Below are positions 7,695 to 15,713 of a stretch of DNA of 32,545 bases, piece after piece. Both the position numbers and the translations under genes were made by a program. Source of the stretch: Mycobacterium arosiense ATCC BAA-1401 = DSM 45069 (lineage in GTDB: Bacteria; Actinomycetota; Actinomycetes; Mycobacteriales; Mycobacteriaceae); NCBI RefSeq assembly GCF_002086125.1, contig NZ_MVHG01000059.1:1-32545 (forward strand). Direction: 5' to 3'. The notes beneath the pieces are model-generated. The model was not told where the DNA came from. It did not search any database and saw only the letters and a list, made by a program, of their open reading frames with translations. How positions within the stretch are numbered: the first letter of the stretch is position 1; each line of letters opens with the position of its first letter.

Positions 7695-7928
7695 ATGGAC
7701 GATGAACGCCGTGCGCTGGGCGAACTGTTGGCCGCTCACGCGGACATGGAGCGACTGACCGCCGAGATTGGCGCTGCACGTGAGCGCCGCCGGGATGCGG
7801 CGCGCCGGCTTATCTCGTTGGGTCGCGGCACATCCTGGATCGCGCGCCAGCTCGGCGTCACCGCTCAGGCGGTCGATGGATTCATCAAATACCAAGAGCG
7901 CCAAGGGAAAAGGCGGGGACCTGCATAG
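7695..7928 (+). CDS. Small HTH regulator-like protein
   Basis: The 77-residue protein has an N-terminal charged helix (MERLTAEIGAARERRRDAAR) and a C-terminal HTH (ISLGRGTSWIARQLGVTAQA, then VDGFIKYQE), as in small mycobacterial 'coil plus HTH' proteins. The coil would allow dimerisation. The gene directly follows palindrome 3 and lies downstream of the gene controlled by palindromes 1 and 2, so it is the best local candidate for binding all three. This is inference. No strong ribosome-binding site is visible, and the transcript may be leaderless. Confidence 0.65.
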   Translation: MDDERRALGELLAAHADMERLTAEIGAARERRRDAARRLISLGRGTSWIARQLGVTAQAVDGFIKYQERQGKRRGPA

Positions 7929-8248
7929 ATCTCGATACCACGATCCCGGTTGTTCGCCCGCCTTCTAGTACAGCGTGTTAGACAAAAAAGTCAGCAGGTC
8001 AGCGCCTTCAAGGCCGCGGTCGGCGCGTTTGCCAGTTCGCCCATCCGCGCCGGCCACACATCGTCATCAGCCGACGCGAAACCGCCCGGCTTACCCCGGA
8101 TGACCACATCTGCGATGGCCTCGCATCTGCGCCGCAGGTCCGGTGCGTGTCTGCCGAGGCGGCATTTGGGAATTCGATACCGGCCTTGTCTGTGAGTTGA
8201 CCGTCACATAAGCGGTAGTAGGGTTACACCAGCTCAGAAGAGGTGGCG
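7929..8248. other. Intergenic stretch without a supported gene
   Basis: About 320 bp separate the small HTH gene from the hydrolase region. The frames present have no family match or ribosome-binding site. A promoter for the hydrolase and lipoprotein genes is expected near the 3' end, but I cannot pinpoint one. Confidence 0.5.
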
Positions 8249-8323
8249 ATGTCTGTTGACGTTGGTCGAACGCGGATCGGCGGTCGCGGACCGCTGGTGG
8301 TGCGATGCAGCTTAGGTACATAA
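8249..8323 (+). CDS. Possible 24-codon leader peptide overlapping the hydrolase start
   Basis: An ATG at 8249 has a good purine-rich ribosome-binding site (AGAAGAGG) upstream. It encodes 24 residues (MSVDVGRTRIGGRGPLVVRC and four more) and stops at TAA 8321-8323. The hydrolase ATG at 8305 lies inside this frame and has no good site of its own. The arrangement fits translational coupling through a leader peptide. An old frameshift at the hydrolase start is the alternative, but the hydrolase N-terminus looks complete. Confidence 0.35.
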   Translation: MSVDVGRTRIGGRGPLVVRCSLGT

Positions 8324-10344
8324 GTATCCCGGCGCTGATCGCCTTCGCTGGTGGTGACCCGTGGGCGATCAATCGAAGCTTGCAGGCGGGTAACCCGGGT
8401 CAGATCGCCAGCTTGGCGTCGACATTTCAGGCCGCCGGCCGCAGCACCGCTGAGGCCAACGCGGCCTTCGAGGACGCCCGGCACCGTTTCGACGCGGCCT
8501 GGAACCACCAGAATGGTGACCATCCGATCAATGACTCCGCTGAAGTGCAGCGCACCGCTCAGTCGCTCGGTGCTCAGTCAGAACAGCTGCCCAAGATCGG
8601 GGCCGAGCTGGAAAACGTTGCCGCCGCGTTGGCTGAGGCGCAAAAAGCCGCCGCGGGCCAGGTCGCCACGTTGGAAGCGCAGCTGAAGGGGCTCGACGAC
8701 ATGATCGGCGAGGCCGTCGAGATGGAAAACGATCCTCACCTCAGCGCGGCCGACAGAGATGCACTCAATGCTTACATCACCTCGCTTGAAGACGACGCCA
8801 TTCGCGACACGAAGGCCGCGCTGGGCCAGCTGCAGACAATACGCAGCGGCTACTCCGACTTGTTGCAGACGGCAATGACGACCCTGCGCACGGATGGTTA
8901 TGACCCGTCGATTCTGCAGGGCGTCGATGCGCCGGCATCGCCGCAGCAGGCTATTGCGCTTCCGCCGCCGGGGACGAGCGCCGAGGATGCCAATCGGTGG
9001 TGGAACACGCTTAGCCCTGACCAGAAACGGCAACTGATCGCCGACCATCCGCCGGCGCTGGGGAACATCGACGGCATTCCAGCTGAGGTGCGTGGGCAAG
9101 TCAACGAAGCGGTTATGAACGATGACTTGCGCAGGGTTGAATCTGCAGCGCAAAGGCAAGGGATGTCACCGAACGCGCTCCGAGGCGACGTCCTGGATAA
9201 CCGCGATAACGACCTGTTCGCCAATCCTGGCAAGTATGGCCTGTCGCCTACGGACATAACGAGGTACCAGAACGCGGTTAAAACCAACCAAGGCGTTGAA
9301 CACGACCGGGGACCCGACAAGAACCATCCGCGTCCGGTTTCGCTATGGGCCTACGACCCAACGGCTTACGGTGGCAAAGGCCGCGCTGCGATCGCCATCG
9401 GGAATCTGGACAACGCGCAAAACACCGCCGTCATCGTGCCCGGCACCAACAGCAGCGTGAAGGGGGGTTGGCTCTACGACGGGCACAACGACGCCATCAA
9501 CCTGTATGACCAGTCGTTGAAAGCAGATCCCGGCCGACAGACCGCTGTGCTGGCCTGGATGGGTTACAACGCGCCGGAGTTCGATTTCCAGCATCCGGAG
9601 TCGGCCGTCGTGGATCCGTCGAAGCTGCAGCAGGTCGGCACACCGTGGATGGCCCGGGCGGGTGGTATGCAGTTGGCCGCCGACGTCAACAGTCTCGCAG
9701 TTACCCATGATGGCGGAATCCCGTCGCATGTGACCGTCATTGGGCATTCCTACGGATCAACCACAGTGGCCGATGCTTTCGCGAACAGCGGCATGCACGC
9801 CAACGACGCGGTGCTGATCGGTTGCCCCGGAACCGATTTGGCCCACAGCGCCGCGGACTTCCATCTCAACGGCGGACAGGTATATGTCGGCGCCGCTTCG
9901 ACGGATGCGATCAGCTGGATCGGTGAATCAGGCAACGTCGCGCCCAACGCGGCCAATATTGCTATCGGCGCGCCGCTGGGGCAGCTGGCCGGATTGGGCA
10001 CGGACCCTGCCCATGAGGGTTTCGGGGCGGTGCGCTTCCGCGCCGAGGTCGCTGGCACCCACAATGCTGTGCCCTGGTTCAACGACCACTCGCACTATTA
10101 CGACCGGGGCAGCGAGGCACTGCACAACATGACCGAGATCGCCACCGGGCACGGCAATAATCTTGCGAGTGAACACATGCTGGTGCCACAGCGAGACGAA
10201 GCGAAAATCTCTACACCGACCCAGGTATCCACACCGTTTGGGAACATTCCGTTGCCGCATGTCGAGATCCATACGCCTGTCACCGTCGATCCCGAATGGG
10301 ACCGGCCATCCAACTCTGTTACTACGGATCATGACTTCAAGTAG
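8305..10344 (+). CDS. Alpha/beta hydrolase with helical ESX-like N-terminus (Rv2079/Rv0963c-type)
   Basis: The 679-residue protein begins MQLRYISIPALIAFAGGDPW, a start I recall from a mycobacterial family that includes Rv0963c and Rv2079. Residues 1-200 are helical and acidic, like an ESX substrate. Residues about 340-600 are a DUF1023-type alpha/beta hydrolase: YGGKGRAAIAIGNLDNAQNT, VIVPGTNSSVKGGWLYDGHN, and a nucleophile elbow GHSYG with Ser482. A late His (DHSHYYD) is a candidate third catalytic residue. Substrate is unknown; lipid or cell-envelope esters are plausible for the family. The gene overlaps the lipoprotein gene by 14 bp, the same pairing I recall for Rv2079-Rv2080 (LppJ) and Rv0963c-Rv0962c (LppP). 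The start at 8305 fits the family although its own ribosome-binding site is weak. Confidence 0.8.
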   Translation: MQLRYISIPALIAFAGGDPWAINRSLQAGNPGQIASLASTFQAAGRSTAEANAAFEDARHRFDAAWNHQNGDHPINDSAEVQRTAQSLGAQSEQLPKIGAELENVAAALAEAQKAAAGQVATLEAQLKGLDDMIGEAVEMENDPHLSAADRDALNAYITSLEDDAIRDTKAALGQLQTIRSGYSDLLQTAMTTLRTDGYDPSILQGVDAPASPQQAIALPPPGTSAEDANRWWNTLSPDQKRQLIADHPPALGNIDGIPAEVRGQVNEAVMNDDLRRVESAAQRQGMSPNALRGDVLDNRDNDLFANPGKYGLSPTDITRYQNAVKTNQGVEHDRGPDKNHPRPVSLWAYDPTAYGGKGRAAIAIGNLDNAQNTAVIVPGTNSSVKGGWLYDGHNDAINLYDQSLKADPGRQTAVLAWMGYNAPEFDFQHPESAVVDPSKLQQVGTPWMARAGGMQLAADVNSLAVTHDGGIPSHVTVIGHSYGSTTVADAFANSGMHANDAVLIGCPGTDLAHSAADFHLNGGQVYVGAASTDAISWIGESGNVAPNAANIAIGAPLGQLAGLGTDPAHEGFGAVRFRAEVAGTHNAVPWFNDHSHYYDRGSEALHNMTEIATGHGNNLASEHMLVPQRDEAKISTPTQVSTPFGNIPLPHVEIHTPVTVDPEWDRPSNSVTTDHDFK

Positions 10345-10879
10345 ACGAAACCTTCAGCCCCCGCTTGGCCTCGCCGCTCTGGCCTGCGTGGTTTTGATTT
10401 TGGAAGGATGTTCTTCGATGTCGCCGTCCAAGCACGATCCCGATCACCCCGCGCAGCCACTCTCGGACGCGCAGTCCATCGCGCAGGTGGTCGAGCCCGC
10501 CAAGCAGATCGCCAAAGTTGCCCGACTGCAGGATGTGTCGGGCGGTTTCAGCTGGGAGTCATGTAACGACCAAGGGGATCCGCCTTATCGCGGTCGCGTC
10601 GACATGACATTCGCGGTGCCGCCGGGCGTCGATCGCAACAGCTACTACCAACAGGTAGCCAACACGATGGTGGGCAACGGCTGGTCAGCTGGCGCTCCAC
10701 CGGGAGAACACGAATTCGGGACGGTGATCAACAAAAGCGGTGTAATGGCAAGCATCGGTGTAAGCCCGTTCGCCGGCGCTGATGGAGCAGTTCAGCTTTT
10801 CGGCGAATGCCGCAATATGAACAACCACCGAGCCGACAGCAACGGGTTCAGTATCAAAGACCAACTAGGCGGAGGATGA
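10331..10879 (+). CDS. LppJ/LppP-like lipoprotein
   Basis: The ATG at 10331 lies inside the hydrolase gene's end. The 182-residue product has a lipoprotein signal peptide: basic MTSSRR, a hydrophobic core LGLAALACVVLIL, and the lipobox LEGC with Cys27 as the lipidated residue. Glu at the position two before Cys is unusual. The mature part has two further cysteines (SWESCNDQGDPPYRGR and LFGECR) that may pair in the periplasm. The SWESCNDQGDPPYRG segment is familiar from mycobacterial LppJ/LppP-type lipoproteins, which sit beside the hydrolase family above. It likely sits on the outer face of the plasma membrane and works with the hydrolase product; the function is unknown. Confidence 0.8.
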   Translation: MTSSRRNLQPPLGLAALACVVLILEGCSSMSPSKHDPDHPAQPLSDAQSIAQVVEPAKQIAKVARLQDVSGGFSWESCNDQGDPPYRGRVDMTFAVPPGVDRNSYYQQVANTMVGNGWSAGAPPGEHEFGTVINKSGVMASIGVSPFAGADGAVQLFGECRNMNNHRADSNGFSIKDQLGGG

Positions 10880-11004
10880 CCGACCGTGCGTTAACGGCCA
10901 ACAGCCTCACCCCGGTGTGTTTGCGCTACAGGACCGTATCGGCAGGAGGGAATGACGCCAGACACCATGCGGCCCAGCGAGGTAGCCGAGCGCGCCACTT
11001 CAAG

Positions 11005-11031
11005 GTTCGAAAAATGGCAAACTTTTCGAAC
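11005..11031. promoter_or_regulatory. 9-bp inverted repeat with 9-bp spacer
   Basis: GTTCGAAAA at 11005-11013 is the exact inverse of TTTTCGAAC at 11023-11031. It lies in the 350-bp gap between the lipoprotein and mbcA genes, which holds no convincing gene. It is AT-rich for this DNA. It could be an operator or an RNA hairpin; it lacks the U-tract expected of a terminator. Confidence 0.6.
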
Positions 11032-11179
11032 ATCCCAGCGTGACTGCACGATCTTGGAGTCAGGTGTTGTCGCGATGCGAGAGACGTTTGAAGACCCCGG
11101 TATCCGCCAGGTTCTGCACCCGGCGGTGGGTTTATGGCCCATGGTGGCGGAAGTTCCTCTCGCACCGAGGCCACGTCTC

Positions 11180-11198
11180 ATGTCATAATGCCTGACAT
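11180..11198. promoter_or_regulatory. Palindrome upstream of mbcA (candidate autoregulatory operator)
   Basis: ATGTCA at 11180-11185 and TGACAT at 11193-11198 form a perfect inverted repeat with a 7-bp spacer. It ends 30 bp before the mbcA start, within AT-rich promoter-like DNA. Xre-type antitoxins usually repress their own promoters through such sites. The ribosome-binding site AAGGAAG follows at about 11210. Confidence 0.6.
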
Positions 11199-11228
11199 AC
11201 TAATAGACAAAAGGAAGACAGTCTGCAC

Positions 11229-11570
11229 ATGCGAGAAAATGCGCTCGCCTCGACCGTGTCGGGTGCGATCGAGCGCTTGGGATTGACCTACGAGGAAGTA
11301 GGCGAAATCGTAGATGCTTCCCCGCGTTCCGTGGCGCGATGGACCGCAGGTCAGGTAGTCCCTCAACGGCTCAACAAGCAACGTCTAATCGAGCTGGCCT
11401 ATGTCGCCGATGCCCTGGCGGAAGTGTTGCCGCGTGATCGGGCGAACGTGTGGATGTTTTCACCGAATCGATTACTGGAACACCGCAAGCCTGCTGACCT
11501 CGTGCGAGACGGCGAGTACCAACGCGTGTTGGCACTCATCGACGCGATGGCGGAGGGAGCGTTCGTGTGA
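11229..11570 (+). CDS. mbcA: MbcA-type Xre/ParS antitoxin
   Basis: The 113-residue protein matches, almost residue for residue as I remember it, the M. tuberculosis antitoxin MbcA (Rv1990c). It has the Xre-like HTH (LGLTYEEVGEIVDASPRSVA, then RWTAGQ) and the ParS toxin-binding domain (NVWMFSPNRLLEHRKPADLV, then RDGEYQRVLALIDAMAEG). MbcA binds and blocks the NAD+-phosphorolysing toxin MbcT and represses the operon. The frame is intact, the ribosome-binding site AAGGAAG is well placed, and the palindrome at 11180-11198 is a likely operator. The stop overlaps the toxin GTG start by 4 bp. The toxin is truncated here, so this is functionally an orphan antitoxin. Confidence 0.92.
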   Translation: MRENALASTVSGAIERLGLTYEEVGEIVDASPRSVARWTAGQVVPQRLNKQRLIELAYVADALAEVLPRDRANVWMFSPNRLLEHRKPADLVRDGEYQRVLALIDAMAEGAFV

Positions 11571-11809
11571 GCGAAGCCCTCGACGAAGGGCTCGTCCGGC
11601 GCATCGACGCACGCGGCACAAGAGAGTGGTCGGGAACGTGGTACCGGTACACCGGCGCGCATCGTGACACGTTATCCGGGGAGGGGGCGCACAGATTCGG
11701 AGGCAGGTGGATCCCACCGCTACTCTTCTCCACTGAGCAAGATTGGAATCGCTTGCCCCACAAGCAATTAGCTGTGACTTTCTCGGTCCTCACTTTGCTA
11801 TGCAGCTAG
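11567..11809 (+). pseudogene. mbcT: MbcT-type RES-domain toxin, truncated
   Basis: The GTG at 11567 starts an 80-codon frame. The first 54 residues match the N-terminus of the RES-domain toxin MbcT (Rv1989c in M. tuberculosis, about 186 residues): LDEGLVRRIDARGTREWS, YRYTGAHRDTLSGEGAHRFG and GRWIPPLLF. Arg27, a reported active-site residue of MbcT, is present. From residue 55 (about base 11729) the sequence no longer resembles the family, and it stops at 11809. The later part of the active site, including the essential Glu near residue 69, is lost, so the product cannot degrade NAD+. The breakpoint shows no recognisable insertion sequence. Confidence 0.88.
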
Positions 11810-11831
11810 CCAGAGGGGCCGGAACTGTTTC

Positions 11832-11853
11832 ATGGATAATGGCGATTATCCAT
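11832..11853. promoter_or_regulatory. Orphan 22-bp operator-like palindrome
   Basis: ATGGATAAT (11832-11840), four bases GGCG, and ATTATCCAT (11845-11853) form a perfect inverted repeat. It lies just after the truncated mbcT in a 250-bp stretch without a supported gene. Such AT-rich palindromes are typical operators of toxin-antitoxin and HTH regulator genes, so it may be the remnant promoter of a lost gene. Confidence 0.6.
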
Positions 11854-12062
11854 AAATCGTGTGAAATGCGACGCGGAGCAGTCTAGTTGCGAGCCGTACC
11901 GGTGCGCCGGTGTTTGCCGTCGTATTAGTGCGGCAGCCATTCGCGCCGCGATCGCGCTTGAGGTTGATTTCACCGGTCCGCTAAGCGCTGACGCGGCTGG
12001 CTCGGCGATTTCGATCTCGCTCGCTGTTTCTCTTCGTCGTCTGGTGGCGGCCAGGTATCCCG

Positions 12063-13948
12063 TTAGTCAATTAGTGGTATGTCGGGGGTTGCGGTGGTGT
12101 CTTGTGCTGTGCGGCGCGGTGAGGTGCCCTTGTTGAGTAGTCTGCGGGCTGGGGTTGTCCGGGTGTCGAGTCCGCACTCGTGTAGTGCTTCGCGCATGGT
12201 GTTGGCTATTGCTACTGATTGGTGTGCGGCAACGGCTCTGGTCGTTTCGGCTGCGGCGAGCGCAGTGACTCTGTCCAGTACGGTTTGGCGGGCTATCCGT
12301 TGCGATAGGGGACTTTCAGGGTGGTCCTGGTGGTCGTCGAGAAGGATGCCTGCGGCGTCGAGGCGGCTTTCTCGGTTGGCGTGGGCGAACTCAAACAGCG
12401 CGCGATCAAGTGAGCGGTATTGCGACCAGCCTGCGATGTCCATCCAGCGCCGCGGGGTGGTCGAGGTCGTGGACTGCAATGCTTGGGCGGCGTCGGGGTG
12501 GAGATGCCAGGTGCGCAATCGGGCGGCTTGATGCAGTGTGCATCGCAGTATTCCCATGGCGCGGTCGTCTTCTTCGAGCCAGAGCCAATATCCCGAGAGC
12601 AAGGTTGAGGAGATCTGCGTGGCGGCGGCGGCGATCTCTGGTCGGGACTGGTTCCAGTGCGCGCACAACGCGGCGAACTCCGCGGTCAAGATCTGCGGGG
12701 ACCTAGGGGTGAGGTGTTGCTGAATCTTGAGGCGCCCGTGCGAGAGTTCGAGGTCTTGGGTGTGAGCGGTTTCTGTGATCAAGAACCTGGCGCAGCGATG
12801 TGCAGCGAACGCTAGTTCAGCGAGTTGCTGGTGCGTGTAGTGTTGATCGTGGGAACAGTCAGTGAGCGCGGTGTGGTAATCGATGAAGAGGTTGCCGAGG
12901 TCGTCGATATTGGCGAAGGACGCAAGTTCGGTGCCGACCAGCGGTAGCAGGGCGGGGGTCAGCCGGGTGGCTAGCGACTTACGTTGCGGCAGGGGCGTTT
13001 CCAAGGTGTACTGGGTGAGTCCTCGCTCTTGCCCCGACAGGGGACTGATTGCCTGCTCTGTGTCAGGATCTTTTCGTGCGTGACACATTGCCGCGACGGC
13101 GAGTCGCATCTGAATGATGCACAGTGCCAGCGTGTCTGAGAGAGCATCGGCCGGACAGTGAGCATCAGTAGCCGAGTCTTCAGCGTCGAGATCGTGCGCA
13201 GCCTCGTGCTCGACTTCCTGATCAGTGTGTTCTGCGTCGACGAGTCTGCACAGTGCGTGGTACAGGTGGGCTGGGCATAGGGCTCGGCCATCGATTGCCA
13301 CATGCTCGTGGTCGGTGTCAATTACACCGGTCGTGCGTGGGTGCTCGTCGAGATCATCGAATCTATCAGCGGCCGCGATGTCCGGGCGAACGTGCCGAGG
13401 TTGTCCATCGTGCTGTGGGTCCACACTCTGGCAATAAACGACTCAATCGATTCGTGACCGCGGCGACCGATACCGGCAGCCAGCGCAAGCAATAGTGTCC
13501 ATCGGCCAAGTTGTTGCCGCAAAACGATGGCCGCGCCGACGGTTTGGCCGGCCAGGATCAAGCGAAGAGCCGCTATAGTGCTGAGCAGGCTCCATGACAG
13601 GTGCGTCGGCCAGGGACTCTCATGCGGGGTCCCATGCTGCGTCAGGCAATGACCTCGGCGGACAAAGACCGCATCCAATTCGCAGACCGACAGCAGATGA
13701 CGAAGGCACTGGTTCATCGAAAGCTGAGCTACCGCATCAAGATTCTCGATCCGAGTCGCGTGACGACCGACGAGTGCCTCAGTGAGTCGCGCCGGGCCGC
13801 TTGCAGCGACGCGTTCATATGCTTCGACGGTGGGCGGAATGCGTTGAGCGTGTCGTTTGGCCTTTGCCATCGCACGCTCGGCTTCTTTGGCCGTCGGTTG
13901 CACCTGACCGAGCCTGCGCTCGAGCTTGTGGCGACTCTTGCGTCCCAT
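12063..13948 (-). pseudogene. Hypothetical protein gene split by a frameshift
   Basis: Two minus-strand frames overlap by about 100 bp. The upstream part starts at ATG 13948 with a strong site (GGAGGGGG) and encodes a basic N-terminus (MGRKSRHKLERRLGQVQPTA), a helical region (TIAALRLILAGQTVGAAIVL) and RRGHESIESFIARVW, ending at 13322. The downstream frame runs from 13424 to 12063 and is protein-like from about 13370 on (FDDLDEHPRTTGVIDTDHEH, CPAHLYHALC). Read together they make one protein of about 620 residues, joined by a one-base shift near 13,370-13,400. Two genes overlapping by 100 bp are less likely. Family and function are unrecognised. A sequencing error or programmed shift cannot be excluded. 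Confidence 0.6.
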
Positions 13949-14506
13949 AATGATGCCCCCTCCCGTTGCTGTTGCGACGCCGTGCGAATCCGCAACGGCG
14001 ACGCGCACCGCACTCCAAGGACCAGTCACCGCCTGTCTGTTATGGCTTTTCGCACTGTCTCTGAATGGCCGCAGCGTAAAACTCACGCCGAGAAGCCGTC
14101 TACCAAACCACCGGAAATAACTCGTCACGAAAGATGACGCAGCGGTCACCGGGCCCGCGTTGCGATCTGCAGTTACCATCCGAACTGCTTGCCGGGTGCT
14201 CATGGCGAGCGCCGCGCGAACCTGCATCGTCACCAAACAGCGTGAAAGACAGCCAAGTCACCAAATGTGCTATGCAGCAAGCACACGCGTGATGTGTTCA
14301 TGTCACTGCGCGCAGTCTGTGAGGTTTAACATCAGCCTCTTCGGCCGCTGCGCCGACTTCGCGGCGGCGTTGGCTGACCGCGGCCGAGCTCGCCGGCTGG
14401 GTCAGCGCGCACCGCGAGCGCGACGGGTAAGAAAGCGCGCTCCGACGCGGTGTCGCCACTGTGGCGCGGTGCGCAGCGCCGCGGGAGCGGGTGGCGGCCC
14501 CCGCGG
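13949..14506. other. Gene-poor stretch
   Basis: No frame here has a family match, a good ribosome-binding site and mycobacterial codon use together. A minus-strand extension of the neighbouring gene up to 14236 is open but lacks a start signal. The segment 14340-14510 is very GC-rich with irregular CGCGAG-like repeats. Confidence 0.5.
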
Positions 14507-14920
14507 TTAGCCCAGCAAGCGAGCGACGCGAAGCGCAGTCAGCAGGCGCGCGGCTGCGCGCACGGTGGCGTCATGTTCGCCGCGATGCAGAGTGCCCAGC
14601 GTGGCGGCGTCAGCGAGACCGTCGAGCACAACGCGGCACGCACGTGGGGAGGTAAGGACGATCGCGGCCGCTCGGGCCGGGTCTGGCGGTGGCGGGGTTA
14701 CTTCAATGACGCGGTCGCGATACTCGACGCACCACACCGGCTGTTCGACCCGCTCCACAACCCGCTCGACACGCAGCCCGATCGCTCCAGAGCGAGCAGC
14801 TCGGCGCTCCTCGTATGCGGCCCGGCGACACTTTTGCGAGCACCACAAGCGTGGACGACCCCTCCCGACAGCCGCCGGCAGGGCGGCATGGCAACGCGGG
14901 CAGACAGGCCGATCGGGCAT
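14507..14920 (-). CDS. Small zinc-finger-like protein
   Basis: The 137-residue product begins MPDRPVCPRCHAALPAAVGR and continues GRPRLWCSQKCRRAAYEERR. The spacing Cys7-x2-Cys10 ... Cys27-x3-Cys31, followed by an arginine-rich helix, is a common pattern in small phage- and island-encoded actinobacterial proteins that probably bind DNA. The rest has a strand-rich middle (PVWCVEYRDRVIEVTPPPPD) and a C-terminal Ala-rich helical part. A short perfect palindrome, CGAAATTTCG (14934-14943), lies 13 bp upstream of the start. No role is known. A long plus-strand frame over the same DNA is judged its shadow. Confidence 0.65.
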   Translation of the reverse strand: MPDRPVCPRCHAALPAAVGRGRPRLWCSQKCRRAAYEERRAARSGAIGLRVERVVERVEQPVWCVEYRDRVIEVTPPPPDPARAAAIVLTSPRACRVVLDGLADAATLGTLHRGEHDATVRAAARLLTALRVARLLG

Positions 14921-15166
14921 GATGAGAAACTACCGAAATTTCGTACGGACGAAAAGCCATCGGCGATCCATGCCCTAAATGCAAGAGGTGTGTGGTTCCT
15001 GGGCTGGCCGAAAAGGGTTGGAGGCGGCGTGCTCTGGTGAGGTAGGTGCCGGATGTGGTTCGGGTTATGTTGGGGCACTTCGGACTGAGAAACAGGGCAG
15101 GGAGACAAATGTGGACGAGGTGATGTTGTGAACGATGGTAGAGACGCGCCCAGGCCCCGCCGTAGA

Positions 15167-15577
15167 ATGCCTCCATGGCGAATCTCAACTCGAAAAAGCG
15201 CAGCGCGCAAAAGGGTTCGCGAAACACAAGAGCGAGCCAACCAAGTCCGGACTGAACGAGAACGGGCGAACGTCGATGACGCTGCAACTCTTCTGATCGA
15301 AGTGGGCCGGCTGGCCGCCGTTGATCAATAGGAGCAGGACCGCATCGAAGGAATTCGGGCTGAGGGAAACCGCCGTCGCCACGAGGATCGTCGGCAGGCC
15401 GTAGCGGCGCTAGGACGTACGGTCGATCGCGGCGAAAGGCCGACCGCGACAGCCAAACTCGCTGGCGTGAAAGGAGGGGAGACATGCACGGGTGTCACAG
15501 CTGTGGGCGCGGCGCCGGCTGCGGTGTCGGTGAGGATCACTACGGTGAGCCCGTGCGAAGCACAGCCATCGCTTTAG
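15167..15577 (+). pseudogene. Coiled-coil plus HTH-type element protein interrupted by an amber codon
   Basis: From ATG 15167 the frame encodes 54 residues (RKSAARKRVRETQERANQ, then ERANVDDAATLLIEVGRLAA) and stops at TAG 15329-15331. The same frame then stays open for 81 codons and keeps the same charged, helical character (EQDRIEGIRAEGNRRRHEDR, then RQAVAALGRTVDRG and ATAKLAGV). I recall a mycobacterial mobile-element family of small coiled-coil proteins ending in an HTH where both parts are continuous, and the TAG falls where the family has a Trp- or Glu-containing turn. This is therefore a nonsense mutant. The last part, after about 15470, has lost the family pattern. Confidence 0.55.
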
Positions 15578-15678
15578 GCATCCAGTGTTGTTCAGCGTCT
15601 CTAACGTGCTCGCCCGGCACACAGCTGCCCGCGCTCTCTTTGTTGACCCTTTTGGCCAGCCGGCGGTTCAAGAATTAA
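15484..15678 (+). CDS. Possible small cysteine-rich protein
   Basis: ATG 15484 is preceded by a near-ideal ribosome-binding site (AAAGGAGGGGAG). It encodes 64 residues starting MHGCHSCGRGAGCGVGEDHY, a cysteine cluster that could bind metal. The second half looks like random sequence, so this may be the 5' remnant of a longer gene. It overlaps the end of the interrupted gene above, as an operon partner would. Confidence 0.35.
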   Translation: MHGCHSCGRGAGCGVGEDHYGEPVRSTAIALGIQCCSASLTCSPGTQLPALSLLTLLASRRFKN

Positions 15679-15713
15679 CAAACGCTCGCGTCGCAGTCGC
15701 GAGAGATTCGCTG

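Noticed and set aside
10952..11188. Plus-strand gene between the lipoprotein and mbcA
   Set aside because: The purine-rich site lies too close to the ATG, the protein matches nothing, and it contains the 11005-11031 palindrome.
11861..12136. Plus-strand gene after mbcT
   Set aside because: Poor start signal, no family match, and it runs into the opposite-strand gene.
14450..15040. Long plus-strand gene over the zinc-finger gene
   Set aside because: It has no family match or ribosome-binding site; the minus-strand frame has a clear four-cysteine motif.
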